A stretch of 64,000 bases of DNA, from NCBI RefSeq assembly GCF_024435075.2, contig NZ_JAMZEG020000005.1, positions 175,422 through 239,421 on the forward strand. The letters run 5' to 3'. The notes under the pieces were generated by a model. That model worked only from the letters and a program-made list of their open reading frames with translations. It was not told the origin of the DNA and did not search any database. The translations under genes and the position numbers were made by a program. Positions within the stretch are counted from its first letter, which is position 1, and the number at the start of each line of letters is the position of its first letter. Below, piece by piece: positions 52,298 through 61,404 of the stretch. This stretch comes from Marinomonas maritima (GTDB lineage: Bacteria; Pseudomonadota; Gammaproteobacteria; Pseudomonadales; Marinomonadaceae).

Positions 52298-52328
52298 CCG
52301 CTCTTTCTTGAAACATTAGAAAGAGCGG
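52298..52328 (-). terminator. Terminator after the betaine-type binding protein
   Basis: CCGCTCTTTCT and AGAAAGAGCGG form a perfect 11-bp stem with a nine-base loop; TATTTTC follows on the minus strand, just after the binding-protein stop. Confidence 0.7.
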
Positions 52329-52342
52329 GCGAAGGGTTAAAA

Positions 52343-53338
52343 TTAGAGTGCTTTTTCGATTTTCGCAGCAACGTCGCTAGAAACCCACGCTTTCCACGTT
52401 TTAGGGTACTGCTCTAAAAAGTGATACATGGCCGCTTCACCGTCGGCTTGATTGTCTTCCATCCAGGCTAATAGTGTGCTCATTTGTTGGTTGGTAAAGC
52501 CGCGTTTTGCGAAGTATTCAAAGGCTTGTGGCTCACGTTGAGCAAAGGATTCTGTCGTTATCGTTTGCACCGGAGAAGGTGGGTACATGGTCACTTTTGG
52601 CGACACGCAGTCTGGCTGAGTCGTACAGTTACGATATTCCTCTACGTCTGCGCCAGTGCCAAAGTCCACTTTCACCATGTTGTACTTGCCCAGTACAGGC
52701 GTCGGAGACCAGTAGTAACCAAACCAAGCTTGGTTTCGATCATAGGCTTTAGAAATGGTGCCGGCGAGTCCCGCACCAGAACCTGGATCAATCAGTTCAA
52801 AACCACTTTCGTCTAGTTTAAGTGCATTGAAAAGGTGCTCGGCCGTAATCTGGCATGTCCATCCTGCAGGGCAGCCATAAAATGCGTGCTTGGTATCGCT
52901 TTCAGGGTGGGCAAATAAATCGGCATGCTTGATAACACCTTCAATGGTGGCCATTTCTGGGTATTGTTTGACTAAATAAGCGGGAACCCAAAAGCCTTCT
53001 TCACCACCATCAAGCAAGGATTTTCCAGCATAGCGAAGGCGTTTTTCAGCCACGCCTTTATCCAGTGCTTCTTTTATGCCGTTGGTCCAAAGTTCGGGTG
53101 CAACATCAGGCTTGCCCTTTTCAATCATCGATACGCCCGTTGGGACGCTATCACCCGCGATCAGCTCGGCATCACACTGATAGCCGTTATTAAGAATGAA
53201 TTGATCAACGTGGGCAATCAGACTGGCGGAGTTCCAGTTCATGTCAGCTATGGTAAAGGAACCACAGTCTGCAGCACTGGCATTAATGGAAAAAGCAGAA
53301 AGCAGCATAACAGGAAGTACTGAAGGCATAATCTTCAT
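52343..53338 (-). CDS. OpuAC/ProX-type glycine betaine (or related quaternary amine) binding protein
   Basis: A 331-residue periplasmic protein with a signal peptide ending ASA (about 1-22) and an OpuAC-type fold (ADMNWNSASLIAHVDQFIL; IEKGKPDVAPELWTNG; AWFGYYWSPTPVLGKYNMVKVDF). Tryptophan and tyrosine residues of this kind form the aromatic cage for quaternary amines. No permease or ATPase gene is adjacent, so it is an orphan receptor likely sharing another transporter. A terminator follows. Confidence 0.83.
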   Translation of the reverse strand: MKIMPSVLPVMLLSAFSINASAADCGSFTIADMNWNSASLIAHVDQFILNNGYQCDAELIAGDSVPTGVSMIEKGKPDVAPELWTNGIKEALDKGVAEKRLRYAGKSLLDGGEEGFWVPAYLVKQYPEMATIEGVIKHADLFAHPESDTKHAFYGCPAGWTCQITAEHLFNALKLDESGFELIDPGSGAGLAGTISKAYDRNQAWFGYYWSPTPVLGKYNMVKVDFGTGADVEEYRNCTTQPDCVSPKVTMYPPSPVQTITTESFAQREPQAFEYFAKRGFTNQQMSTLLAWMEDNQADGEAAMYHFLEQYPKTWKAWVSSDVAAKIEKAL

Positions 53339-53471
53339 TTGACTGGGTTCCTATATCATTATTAGAAAACCAATTATAAACATAAGAAATAATAAGAAAA
53401 AATGGGTCATACAGAAAAAGCTATTTTATCTGATGCCCGTTATTTTCCAAAAAGCTTTTTAGAAACTGCGT

Positions 53472-55400
53472 TTAACTGCTAACAATCAGGTTGTTAATGG
53501 CTTTCGAGATCAGGTCTTTTTTCACCAGTGTGCGTTTCACTGGTTGTTCAAACCAGAAGCTCATTGGCTGATCAAAGCCGATATCGTGCATGTAATTGTA
53601 GAGCGCTTTACGCAGTCCTTCGCCCAGCATTTCATGATTTGTGCCCGTTGGGTCGGTGAAATCCACGTCGTTTTCAGCGAATAAAATCTCAGGACGTTCA
53701 GCGAGCGTGATGCCAAACTCTTCAGGATTAATACCGATCGGGCTGTGCGCGGTGGCCGCAAAACGGTGCCAGAAAGCAGACTGAAAGCAGCCTTGAGCCA
53801 TCATCTGGCGTACCATTTCCAACGCATCGATGGTTTCTTGCTCGGTTTGCGTGGGGAAACCATACATTAGATAAGAATGAACCAGTATATCCGCATCACT
53901 GAAGGCTTTGGTGACACGGGCGACTTGCTCGACACTCACGCCTTTTTTCATCAGTTTTAGCAATCGGTCGGACGCGACTTCAAGTCCACCGCTGACCGCG
54001 ACACAACCGGAATCCGCCAACAACTGACAGCGTTCTGGCGTAAAGGTTTTTTCAAAGCGAATATTGCCCCACCAACTGATCACCACGCCGCGTTCAATTA
54101 ATCGTCTTGCTAGCGCAAACAAGGCCTTTGGTGGCGCGGCTTCGTCGACGAAATGGAAGCCGGTTTGTCCGGTTTCTTCGATCAATTCTTCGATTCGATC
54201 GACCAAAATATCCGCACCAGCGGCATCATAGCGATCAATATAATCCAGCGTCACATCGCAAAAGCTGCATTTACGCCAGTAACAACCATGAGCAATGGTC
54301 AGCTTGTTCCAACGGCCATCACTCCAGATGCGGTGCATCGGGTTGAGCATCTCACATAACGACAAGTATTCGGTTAATGGCAAGCCATCGTAAATCGGCG
54401 TGCCAACATCGGTTTGGGGTATATCGTGCAGCTCAGCGTTTTCATTGTAATGTACGTATTGCTCGCCGTTTTCGTCTTCTGCAAGGAAGTAGGTGCGCAC
54501 CAAGTCGTCTATTTCGCGTTTGCCGTCAAAGTATTCCAGCAAGGTCATAAAAGGACGTTCGCCGTCATCGAGGCAGATAAAATCAATAAACTCAAACACA
54601 CGAGGGTCTTTTAAGGCGCGCAATTCGGTGTTCACAAAACCACCGCCCATAACGATTGGAATGTCAGGATTAATCGCTTTACAGGTTTGCGCAATACGCA
54701 GCGCGCCCAACATATTACCGGGGAAGGGAACGGTTAGCGCCACCACGCTGGGTTGGGTTTCTTCCAGATACATTTCGACCAATTGCTCTAGAATCTCGGA
54801 ACTAAAACTGGGCTCGCCCATGACGGTGTCGTAGAGGTTGTCGAAGCTTGGATTCGCCGCCGCAAGACGCTCGCCGTAACGGCTGACTTCAAAATACGGG
54901 TCAACGCCTTGCGTAATCACCGCGGACAAATCATTGATAAACAAGGTCGCCAAATACTTGGCTTTGTCCTGTAACCCCAAGCTGCCAAAGGCGGTTTTAA
55001 GAATGTCGCCAGATACCGCTTCCATTTGAGCAATCGCGTCAAACGCGGGGCCTTCTGGTAAAAAACGACGGGACACAATGCGCAGTGCAAGGCTTGGGTC
55101 TTTGCCTTGTAAAAAACGGATAACCGGTTCAACCGCGAGGCGATAGCGATCAAACTCCGCCATAAAAGTGTAGATCACATCGGGCAGTTCATCGTCTTCA
55201 AATGACTCGAAATTGTCTTCTACATGCTGACGAATAATGTCCAGCGCGGGTGCTGTCATCATCTCCAGAAAAAGCTCGATGGCAGGGTCTCGCTGCACCG
55301 CCTCATAGCCCCGAGAGCGTAAAAAACCCGTCAGATACGCTGTTGCCGGATACGGCGTATTTAGCTGGGTCATCGGAGGGGTCATTAGAAGAACGGTCAT
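53472..55400 (-). CDS. B12-binding-domain radical SAM protein
   Basis: A 642-residue protein with an N-terminal cobalamin-binding-like domain (MTVLLMTPPMTQLNTPYPATAYLTGFLRSRG; MGGGFVNTELRAL) and a radical SAM core with the cluster motif CYWRKCSFC (C-x3-C-x2-C, about 374-382). Such enzymes carry out difficult methylations or rearrangements using cobalamin and SAM. It is divergent from the cobalamin uptake operon, which fits a cobalamin need. Substrate unknown. Confidence 0.87.
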   Translation of the reverse strand: MTVLLMTPPMTQLNTPYPATAYLTGFLRSRGYEAVQRDPAIELFLEMMTAPALDIIRQHVEDNFESFEDDELPDVIYTFMAEFDRYRLAVEPVIRFLQGKDPSLALRIVSRRFLPEGPAFDAIAQMEAVSGDILKTAFGSLGLQDKAKYLATLFINDLSAVITQGVDPYFEVSRYGERLAAANPSFDNLYDTVMGEPSFSSEILEQLVEMYLEETQPSVVALTVPFPGNMLGALRIAQTCKAINPDIPIVMGGGFVNTELRALKDPRVFEFIDFICLDDGERPFMTLLEYFDGKREIDDLVRTYFLAEDENGEQYVHYNENAELHDIPQTDVGTPIYDGLPLTEYLSLCEMLNPMHRIWSDGRWNKLTIAHGCYWRKCSFCDVTLDYIDRYDAAGADILVDRIEELIEETGQTGFHFVDEAAPPKALFALARRLIERGVVISWWGNIRFEKTFTPERCQLLADSGCVAVSGGLEVASDRLLKLMKKGVSVEQVARVTKAFSDADILVHSYLMYGFPTQTEQETIDALEMVRQMMAQGCFQSAFWHRFAATAHSPIGINPEEFGITLAERPEILFAENDVDFTDPTGTNHEMLGEGLRKALYNYMHDIGFDQPMSFWFEQPVKRTLVKKDLISKAINNLIVSS

Positions 55401-55610
55401 AGCTTGCCTTTAAAGTAAAACCTAATCGGAATAAGGCGCGATTCTAGCATTTAAAAGAAATCATCACCCTCAAAAAATGATGAGGTTATTGATTCGCAAT
55501 GACGTTGATTTTTAAGGTATCTGGCCGGCTTAATCCGTAGATGAAGAAAACTGAGTCAAAATCCCCTCGTTTTCATCTGACCCTGATAACGCCTTATGTT
55601 AGAGTGCGCG
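55401..55610. other. Intergenic region upstream of the cobalamin riboswitch
   Basis: Should contain the divergent promoters for the radical SAM gene and the riboswitch-btuB transcript. I see no gene in it. Confidence 0.5.
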
Positions 55611-55784
55611 CGGTTACAGGTTGTTGGCGAATTGTCAGCAATAATAGGGAAGTCAGTGCAACTCTGACGCTGCCCCCGCAACGGTAAAAAAGTCACGCTT
55701 TGCCAAACAGCCACTGTGGTAAACCATGGGAAGGCGGCAACGCTTGCGTCAGCAACTTTTGAGTCCGGAGACCTGCCTGTAACT
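55611..55784 (+). promoter_or_regulatory. Cobalamin (AdoCbl) riboswitch
   Basis: The conserved core elements are in order: GTTACAGG (55613-55620) pairs with CCTGTAAC (55776-55783) as the closing stem; AATAGGGAA follows; then GCTGCCCCCGCAACGG (the B12 box), CCACTGTG...GGGAAGG and GAGTCCGGAGACCTGCC. It precedes btuB. Bound cobalamin normally shuts down translation or transcription of the uptake genes. Confidence 0.95.
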
Positions 55785-55859
55785 GGGGGTTCTTGCGTGT
55801 GCGAGAGCCGAATGTCACCACTGTGCGGGCGTGCTCAGTGCAACAGTAGATTCTTATTT

Positions 55860-57653
55860 ATGAACATATTATGTGCTTCTTCAGCGTTCACGACATCCTT
55901 CGTGGCGCTTAGTGTTATTTCCACCGGCGTAGTCCATGCGAACAGCGTATCGGATCAATCAACCCTCTTGTCACCTTTGGTCATCACCGCGACCTTGACG
56001 CCAGTGAGTGTGTCCGATTCTCTTTCGTCGGTCACCGTTATTAATCGCGAAGAAATTATCGCTCAGCAAGCGCAAGAAATGAGCGAGTTGCTTGCGGCTC
56101 AGCCGGGTGTTGATGTCAGCTCGAACGGTGGGTACGGCAAAACCACCAGCGTTTATATGCGTGGTGCTAGCTCTGAATCCACCAAGTTTTTACTCGATGG
56201 CATACCTTTGTATTCTGCGACATCTGGCGGTGCGCCATTTGAAAACATCCCAACGTCCTTGATTGATCGCCTGGAAATTGTTCGTGGGCCTAAAGCCACG
56301 TTATACGGTGCAGACGCGGCAGGTGGCGTGATTCAAGCATTTTTACCGCAAGCTGGTGATGAAGCTAAAATGAATGTGTCGGCCGGTGGCGGTTCATTTG
56401 GCACAAAAACCATCGATGCAACCGTGTCAGGCGCTCAGGGTAATACTCAATACCTTTTGTCTGCTGGCACCTTTGAAACCGACGGTGACATAGTTAAAAA
56501 AGACGAGGACAGTCAGGGCTACGATAATGAAAACTGGTTGCTCAATGTCGGACAGAAATTTGACGGCGGTGTGCGAGTCAGTGGCTTGATCATGAACAGC
56601 AATGGTCGTAATCACTACGTCGGAGACGAAAACGACTATCAAGTACAAGTGATTGGCCTTGGTGTTAGCTTGCCAATAACAGATCAATGGGATACGGAAC
56701 TAAAATTGTCCCAAAGTCGTAACGAGAGCACCACCGTTTCTTCTGGGGATACATACGATACTAAGACACAAACCGCTCGCTGGAGTAACACGCTGTGGGC
56801 GGGCGATCATGAATATGTCGTAGGCGCAGAAACGTCGGAAGACAGCATTGATGTCACCAAGTACCAAGCGCCGAATCGCAATAACAACGCGGTTTTTGCT
56901 CAGTCTCAGTTTGATTTTGGTGCGACCAGCCTGCAACTCAACCTTCGTCAGGATCACAACAGCGCTTACGGCGATTCAACGACGGGCGGAGTCGCCGTAG
57001 GTTACCGGTTGGATGACGTGTATACCTTACGGACTAGCTATGGGAAAGCCTTCGAAGCGCCTACCTTTAACGATTTATACTACCCAAGCAGCGGTGACCC
57101 GACACTCAAAGCAACAAAATCGGAAACCGTTGAAGTGGGTATTCGTGCAGACTACAACCACTTCTATTGGGATGCCGCTGTGTTTGACGCATCCTATGGC
57201 GATATGGTGATTTGGTCCAACTACACTGGGGCTTGGGCGGCTTACAATGTGGACTCCAATGTTCAGGGTGTCGAACTGGCGTCTGGTGTGACGTTGGATC
57301 AATGGCAGCTTAGAGCCGCGTTTACATGGTTAGACGCAAAAGATAATGATACCGGCTTTCAGCTGCCAAAACGTGCGCAACGCAGTGCTCGTCTAAGTGC
57401 TGACCGTCTATTTGAAAAGGGGCGGGTTGGTATGACATTGCTTGGCGCAGATGGTCGTGCAACCACATTGGGCAGTGATGAAACCTTGTCCGGCTATGTG
57501 ACGATGAACCTTCGCGCCAGCTATGATTTTGCGACTGACTGGAACGCCGAACTTAGTGTCAAAAATGCCTTTGATAAAGAGTATCAAACGGCAAAGGGCT
57601 ACTTTAACCCTGGGCGTGGTGTGTTTTTAACGTTTAACTATTCGGTTTTTTAA
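55860..57653 (+). CDS. btuB: BtuB, TonB-dependent cobalamin receptor
   Basis: A 597-residue outer-membrane receptor with a signal peptide, a plug domain (VTVINREEII...; VYMRGASSESTKFLLDGIPLY; EIVRGPKATLYGADAAGGVI) and a beta barrel ending in FLTFNYSVF. A TonB-box-like SPLVITA lies near the mature N-terminus. ATG 55860 is the start; the frame is open back into the riboswitch, but residues before MNILCASS are riboswitch sequence. Cobalamin specificity follows from the riboswitch and btuFCD partners. Confidence 0.92.
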   Translation: MNILCASSAFTTSFVALSVISTGVVHANSVSDQSTLLSPLVITATLTPVSVSDSLSSVTVINREEIIAQQAQEMSELLAAQPGVDVSSNGGYGKTTSVYMRGASSESTKFLLDGIPLYSATSGGAPFENIPTSLIDRLEIVRGPKATLYGADAAGGVIQAFLPQAGDEAKMNVSAGGGSFGTKTIDATVSGAQGNTQYLLSAGTFETDGDIVKKDEDSQGYDNENWLLNVGQKFDGGVRVSGLIMNSNGRNHYVGDENDYQVQVIGLGVSLPITDQWDTELKLSQSRNESTTVSSGDTYDTKTQTARWSNTLWAGDHEYVVGAETSEDSIDVTKYQAPNRNNNAVFAQSQFDFGATSLQLNLRQDHNSAYGDSTTGGVAVGYRLDDVYTLRTSYGKAFEAPTFNDLYYPSSGDPTLKATKSETVEVGIRADYNHFYWDAAVFDASYGDMVIWSNYTGAWAAYNVDSNVQGVELASGVTLDQWQLRAAFTWLDAKDNDTGFQLPKRAQRSARLSADRLFEKGRVGMTLLGADGRATTLGSDETLSGYVTMNLRASYDFATDWNAELSVKNAFDKEYQTAKGYFNPGRGVFLTFNYSVF

Positions 57654-58555
57654 TGGCTAATGTGACGCGTATTTTGTTATCCATCTCGGCATTGTGTCTA
57701 AGTGGCTGGGCATTCGTGCCGGCTGCTTTTGCTGAGTCCGTGTGTGTTATCGATGATCGCGGACTGAATGTCTGCCTTGATCATCCCGCCGAACGTATAG
57801 CGGCGTTGTCACCGGGGGCGACCGAACTGATTTATGCGGCCGGTGCTGGTGAAAATGTGGTTGCTGTGGTGTCTTATAGTGATTACCCAGAAGCCGCTAA
57901 AAGTGTGACGTCGGTAGGCAGTCATACACGTTTAGATTTAGAGCGTTTGATCAGTTTGCAACCTGATTTGATTTTGGCGTGGGGAACGGGCAATCCAACG
58001 GAGCAGATCGACACGCTGGCGCGCTTGGGCTTGCCAGTCTATTACGTAGAGCCCTATGAGTTCGAAGACATTGCCCGCAATATCGAAAACATGGGCAAGC
58101 TCGCGGGCACCGGATTGCAAGCGGACGCCGAGGCATTGCGTTTTCGTACCGGCATTGATGCATTGCGCGAGCGCTATCAACATGCCTCGCCTGTGAGAAC
58201 CTTTTATCAAGTATGGGAAGAGCCGCTTATGTCGATGAATGGCAGCCATTACATCAGCAAAGTGGTCAGCTTATGTGGCGGTATTAATGTGTTTGCGGAT
58301 TCGCCTCGTTTGATTCCTCGACTGAGTCAAGAAGCGGTTTTACTGAAAAATCCAGAAGCCATTATTGCTGGTGGAATGGGTGAGCGTAATGCCCAATGGT
58401 TGGAAAATTGGCGCGTGTTTCCAGACTTGTTAGCCACGCAAAAAGGCAATCTGTTCTTTGTGCCGCCTTCGCTGATCCAGCGCCCAACACCGCGCTTATT
58501 AGAAGGCGCGCAAATCCTTTGCCAAACATTGGATGTGGTTCGTGCCCGACGTTAA
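57653..58555 (+). CDS. btuF: BtuF, periplasmic cobalamin-binding protein
   Basis: A 300-residue protein with signal peptide (ending AFAES, about 1-27) and a BtuF-type fold: AERIAALSPGATELIYAAGAGENVVAVVSYSDYPEAA, TSVGSHTRLDLERLISLQPDLILAW, and WEEPLMSMNGSHYISKVVSLCGGINVF. ATG 57653 overlaps the btuB stop (TAATG). It delivers cobalamin to BtuCD. Confidence 0.9.
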   Translation: MANVTRILLSISALCLSGWAFVPAAFAESVCVIDDRGLNVCLDHPAERIAALSPGATELIYAAGAGENVVAVVSYSDYPEAAKSVTSVGSHTRLDLERLISLQPDLILAWGTGNPTEQIDTLARLGLPVYYVEPYEFEDIARNIENMGKLAGTGLQADAEALRFRTGIDALRERYQHASPVRTFYQVWEEPLMSMNGSHYISKVVSLCGGINVFADSPRLIPRLSQEAVLLKNPEAIIAGGMGERNAQWLENWRVFPDLLATQKGNLFFVPPSLIQRPTPRLLEGAQILCQTLDVVRARR

Positions 58556-59546
58556 ACCGCGTTATCCAACCCATCGCCGCGCCATGCTATGGCCGTTGGT
58601 GATATTAGCCAGTGTGTCTTTGCTGAGTGTCGTGTTTTCGATCACCCAAGGCAGTGTTGGTTTGTCGCCCTATGCGGTTTGGCAAGCGTTACTCGGGCAA
58701 GGTTCTAGCCTAAATCAAACCTTGGTACTGGAACTGCGTTTGCCTAGAGTGATGGCGGCATTCGCAACGGGCGGGTTGTTAGCGGTGGCGGGTGCATTAA
58801 TGCAAATCTTACTTAGGAATCCGCTGGCGGATCCTTATGTACTTGGGATTTCTGGTGGCGCTTCGGTGGCGGCACTGACGGCGATTTTACTTGGGATCAG
58901 CAGTATTTTGATGTCAGGTATGGCGTTTATCGGCGCGGTATTATCGACGTTGTTGGTGTTTGGACTTTCTACACGTTTAGGCAACATGGCGACCATGCGT
59001 TTGTTACTAACGGGCGTAGTGATTGCCGCTGGCTGGGGCGCATTGATTACCTTGATGTTGGCGCTTGCGCCGCCCCATAAAATCCCCGGCATGTTGTATT
59101 GGTTGATGGGCGATTTATCCTATGCCAGCACACCGTGGCTTGCTTGGATTGTGCTGGTGCCAACCTGTTTGATCTTAATGCCGCTAGGACGCAGCCTTAA
59201 TGTCTTGGCTCGAGGGCCTTTGCAAGCGGCGTCACTGGGCGTCAATGTAAAAAGCTTAGAGCGCCTTGTGTTTTTACTCGCTAGTTTGCTCACCGCGATT
59301 GCCGTGACAACGGCAGGCAGTGTTGGTTTTGTTGGACTGGTCATCCCGCACATGCTGCGCATGGTATTGGGCAATGATCAGCGATTGATTTTACCCGCGA
59401 GTGCGTTGGCAGGGGGTTGTCTTGTCACCTTAGCTGATACATTAGCGCGTACTGCGATTGCCCCAGAACAACTTCCTGTGGGTGTCATTACGGCGTTACT
59501 GGGTGTGCCAACCTTCCTGTATCTACTGCAAAGAGGGCGTTTATGA
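58533..59546 (+). CDS. btuC: BtuC, cobalamin ABC permease
   Basis: A 337-residue FecCD/BtuC permease with about ten membrane segments; RLPRVMAAFATGGLLAVAGALMQILLRNPLADPYVLGISGG and SVGFVGLVIPHMLRMVLG are signatures. The start is uncertain: ATG 58533 overlaps btuF by 23 bases, whereas ATG 58584 would begin MLWPLVIL after the basic leader. Neither has a strong ribosome site. Confidence 0.88.
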   Translation: MWFVPDVKPRYPTHRRAMLWPLVILASVSLLSVVFSITQGSVGLSPYAVWQALLGQGSSLNQTLVLELRLPRVMAAFATGGLLAVAGALMQILLRNPLADPYVLGISGGASVAALTAILLGISSILMSGMAFIGAVLSTLLVFGLSTRLGNMATMRLLLTGVVIAAGWGALITLMLALAPPHKIPGMLYWLMGDLSYASTPWLAWIVLVPTCLILMPLGRSLNVLARGPLQAASLGVNVKSLERLVFLLASLLTAIAVTTAGSVGFVGLVIPHMLRMVLGNDQRLILPASALAGGCLVTLADTLARTAIAPEQLPVGVITALLGVPTFLYLLQRGRL

Positions 59547-60316
59547 CCGAGTTGACGTTAACCCACCTGTTGGCCGATATTCCCAACCATCCTGATCAGC
59601 CAGACCATGCGCTCTCCCTAACGTTTCAAGCGGGTCAAATGTGGGGCATTTTAGGGCCAAACGGCGTGGGGAAAACCACCTTGTTGCACACCTTAGCCGC
59701 GTTGAAAGCCCCTGCATTAGGAAGCATTGAATTAAACGGACACCCGATGACAGCCTTGCATCGTTTAACGCTCGCGCAGCAAATTGGCATCATGTTTCAA
59801 GAACATCAAGATGGTTTTCCTGCCACCGTTTTGGAAACCGTCTTGTTAGGACGTTTTCCTCATTTATCCCCTTGGGAAATGGAAGGTGAAGGAGATTTGG
59901 TCATCGCGCTTGCGGCATTAGATCGTTTGGATCTGACTCCTTTTCGTGATCGAGCTTTGAACAGCTTATCCGGTGGCGAACGACAACGAGCGGCATTGGC
60001 CACTTTAATGGTGCAAACGCCTGATGTCTGGCTGGTGGATGAACCGACTAATCATCTGGATTTACGTTATCAAGTGGCCGTGATGGGGTTACTTGCGGAG
60101 CAGGCGAGTATCGATAAGGTTGTCGTGATGTCATTGCATGATGTGAATGTCGCTGCTCAGTGGTGCAGCCATGTATTGCTCTTGTACCCAGATCGTCCGC
60201 CGATTTGGGGCGCTGCTGCCAGCCTCTTAACACAACACAATTTAGAGCCACTTTACCGCCAAAAACTCGCCATGACAGAACTAAACGGCAAGCCCCTGTT
60301 TGTGCCAGTGGCCTGA
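59543..60316 (+). CDS. btuD: BtuD, cobalamin ABC ATPase
   Basis: A 257-residue ATPase: Walker A GPNGVGKT, signature LSGGERQR, Walker B VWLVDEPTNHLD. ATG 59543 overlaps the btuC stop (ATGA). Final gene of the riboswitch-controlled btuBFCD transcript. Confidence 0.9.
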   Translation: MTELTLTHLLADIPNHPDQPDHALSLTFQAGQMWGILGPNGVGKTTLLHTLAALKAPALGSIELNGHPMTALHRLTLAQQIGIMFQEHQDGFPATVLETVLLGRFPHLSPWEMEGEGDLVIALAALDRLDLTPFRDRALNSLSGGERQRAALATLMVQTPDVWLVDEPTNHLDLRYQVAVMGLLAEQASIDKVVVMSLHDVNVAAQWCSHVLLLYPDRPPIWGAAASLLTQHNLEPLYRQKLAMTELNGKPLFVPVA

Positions 60317-60394
60317 TTTACTCAAGTCTCTTGTCAGTTACGATTCATTGAGTGGTCGAACTTGTTGTAGCAAGTTACTACAACTGATGCATTG

Positions 60395-61072
60395 TTAATC
60401 AAGAATAGGTGTTAGATAGTCAGGACCAAGTTGCTGCATTTGCTGTTCAACCCAGATCACTCTTTGACGAAGGTAAAAGGTTAAATCGTTAGGGCTTCGA
60501 GTGCGTGGACTTGGCAGCATGATGGCCAGTCGCGCTGCTTGGTTTATGGTGAGTTTACTGGCTGATCGCCCAAAATAATGTTGGCTCGCGGCTTCGACAC
60601 CGTAAATGCCTTTACCAAATTCCGCTATGTTTACATACACTTCTAAGATCCGCTTTTTACCCCAAAGTGTTTCAAGGCTCAGAGCCAACCCTGCTTCCAG
60701 CCCTTTACGAATAAAGCTTCGACCAGACCAGAGAAAGAGGTTTTTTGCGGTTTGTTGCGTAATGGTACTGGCACCACGAAGACCATCACCATCGTCGTAT
60801 TGGCTTAGCGCCTTACTGATGGCGGCAAAATCAACACCGTAGTGATTAGGAAAACGCTGATCTTCTGAGGCAACAAACGCCAGTGGTACATGAGAAGGGA
60901 GTTTATCAATACTGATCCAATCTTGAGTCACCGGATAAGGGCTTTGCAGCATAAACGCCGTTGTCGGTGGCGGAATAAAGCGAAACACCAACAGAACAAG
61001 AATCAACAATAACAATGCACGCCAAATGACGGTCCACATTTTTCTGAAAAGACTGTGTTTACGCTGTGCCAT
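60395..61072 (-). CDS. mtgA: Monofunctional peptidoglycan glycosyltransferase MtgA
   Basis: A 225-residue GT51 enzyme: one N-terminal membrane segment (about 14-35), then VASEDQRFPNHYGVDF with the catalytic glutamate, LRGASTITQQTAKNLFLW, and EVYVNIAEFGKGIYGVEAASQHYF. No transpeptidase domain. It polymerises lipid II in the periplasm. Confidence 0.92.
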   Translation of the reverse strand: MAQRKHSLFRKMWTVIWRALLLLILVLLVFRFIPPPTTAFMLQSPYPVTQDWISIDKLPSHVPLAFVASEDQRFPNHYGVDFAAISKALSQYDDGDGLRGASTITQQTAKNLFLWSGRSFIRKGLEAGLALSLETLWGKKRILEVYVNIAEFGKGIYGVEAASQHYFGRSASKLTINQAARLAIMLPSPRTRSPNDLTFYLRQRVIWVEQQMQQLGPDYLTPILD

Positions 61073-61404
61073 TTAGAATCTCTTATTGGTTTTCGTGAGT
61101 TTTTTAGCCCACAAGATGTAAGAGTATAAACAATAAAGAGTCTAATTCTTTAATAAATCTTTAGTTTTGAGTGCGCAGATTCTAGAGTTCGATTCTTGTC
61201 GCATTCGCTCGTCAAAATTGCAGTATCAGTAATACCTGACCAGCTTGCATCATCGCAACAAGGACATCTTTAAATGGCCGACTTTGACTCTAGGCAAGTA
61301 TTACTTTTTTATGCGCATTAAAGTGTGGTTTTTATCTTTTTTATGCGCATAAAAATGTTATTGTTTGTTGGTCATTCAATCATAGTCTCTGGAGATAGGT
61401 AACA
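61073..61404. other. Intergenic region upstream of the DUF4143 gene
   Basis: No gene. The right side holds two 19-base near-identical palindrome-containing repeats (listed separately) and the ribosome site GGAGATAGG of the next gene. Confidence 0.6.
61304..61354. repeat. Paired palindromic operator
   Basis: CTTTTTTATGCGCATTAAA (61304-61322) recurs at 61336-61354 with one difference. The second copy sits in a perfect 18-bp palindrome TTTTTATGCGCATAAAAA (61338-61355). The 32-base spacing is three helical turns, so a dimeric regulator could bind both on one DNA face. It overlaps the probable promoter of the DUF4143 gene (start 61405). Confidence 0.6.

Noticed and set aside
55716..55859. N-terminal extension of btuB
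   Set aside because: These codons are the cobalamin riboswitch; the signal peptide begins at 55860.
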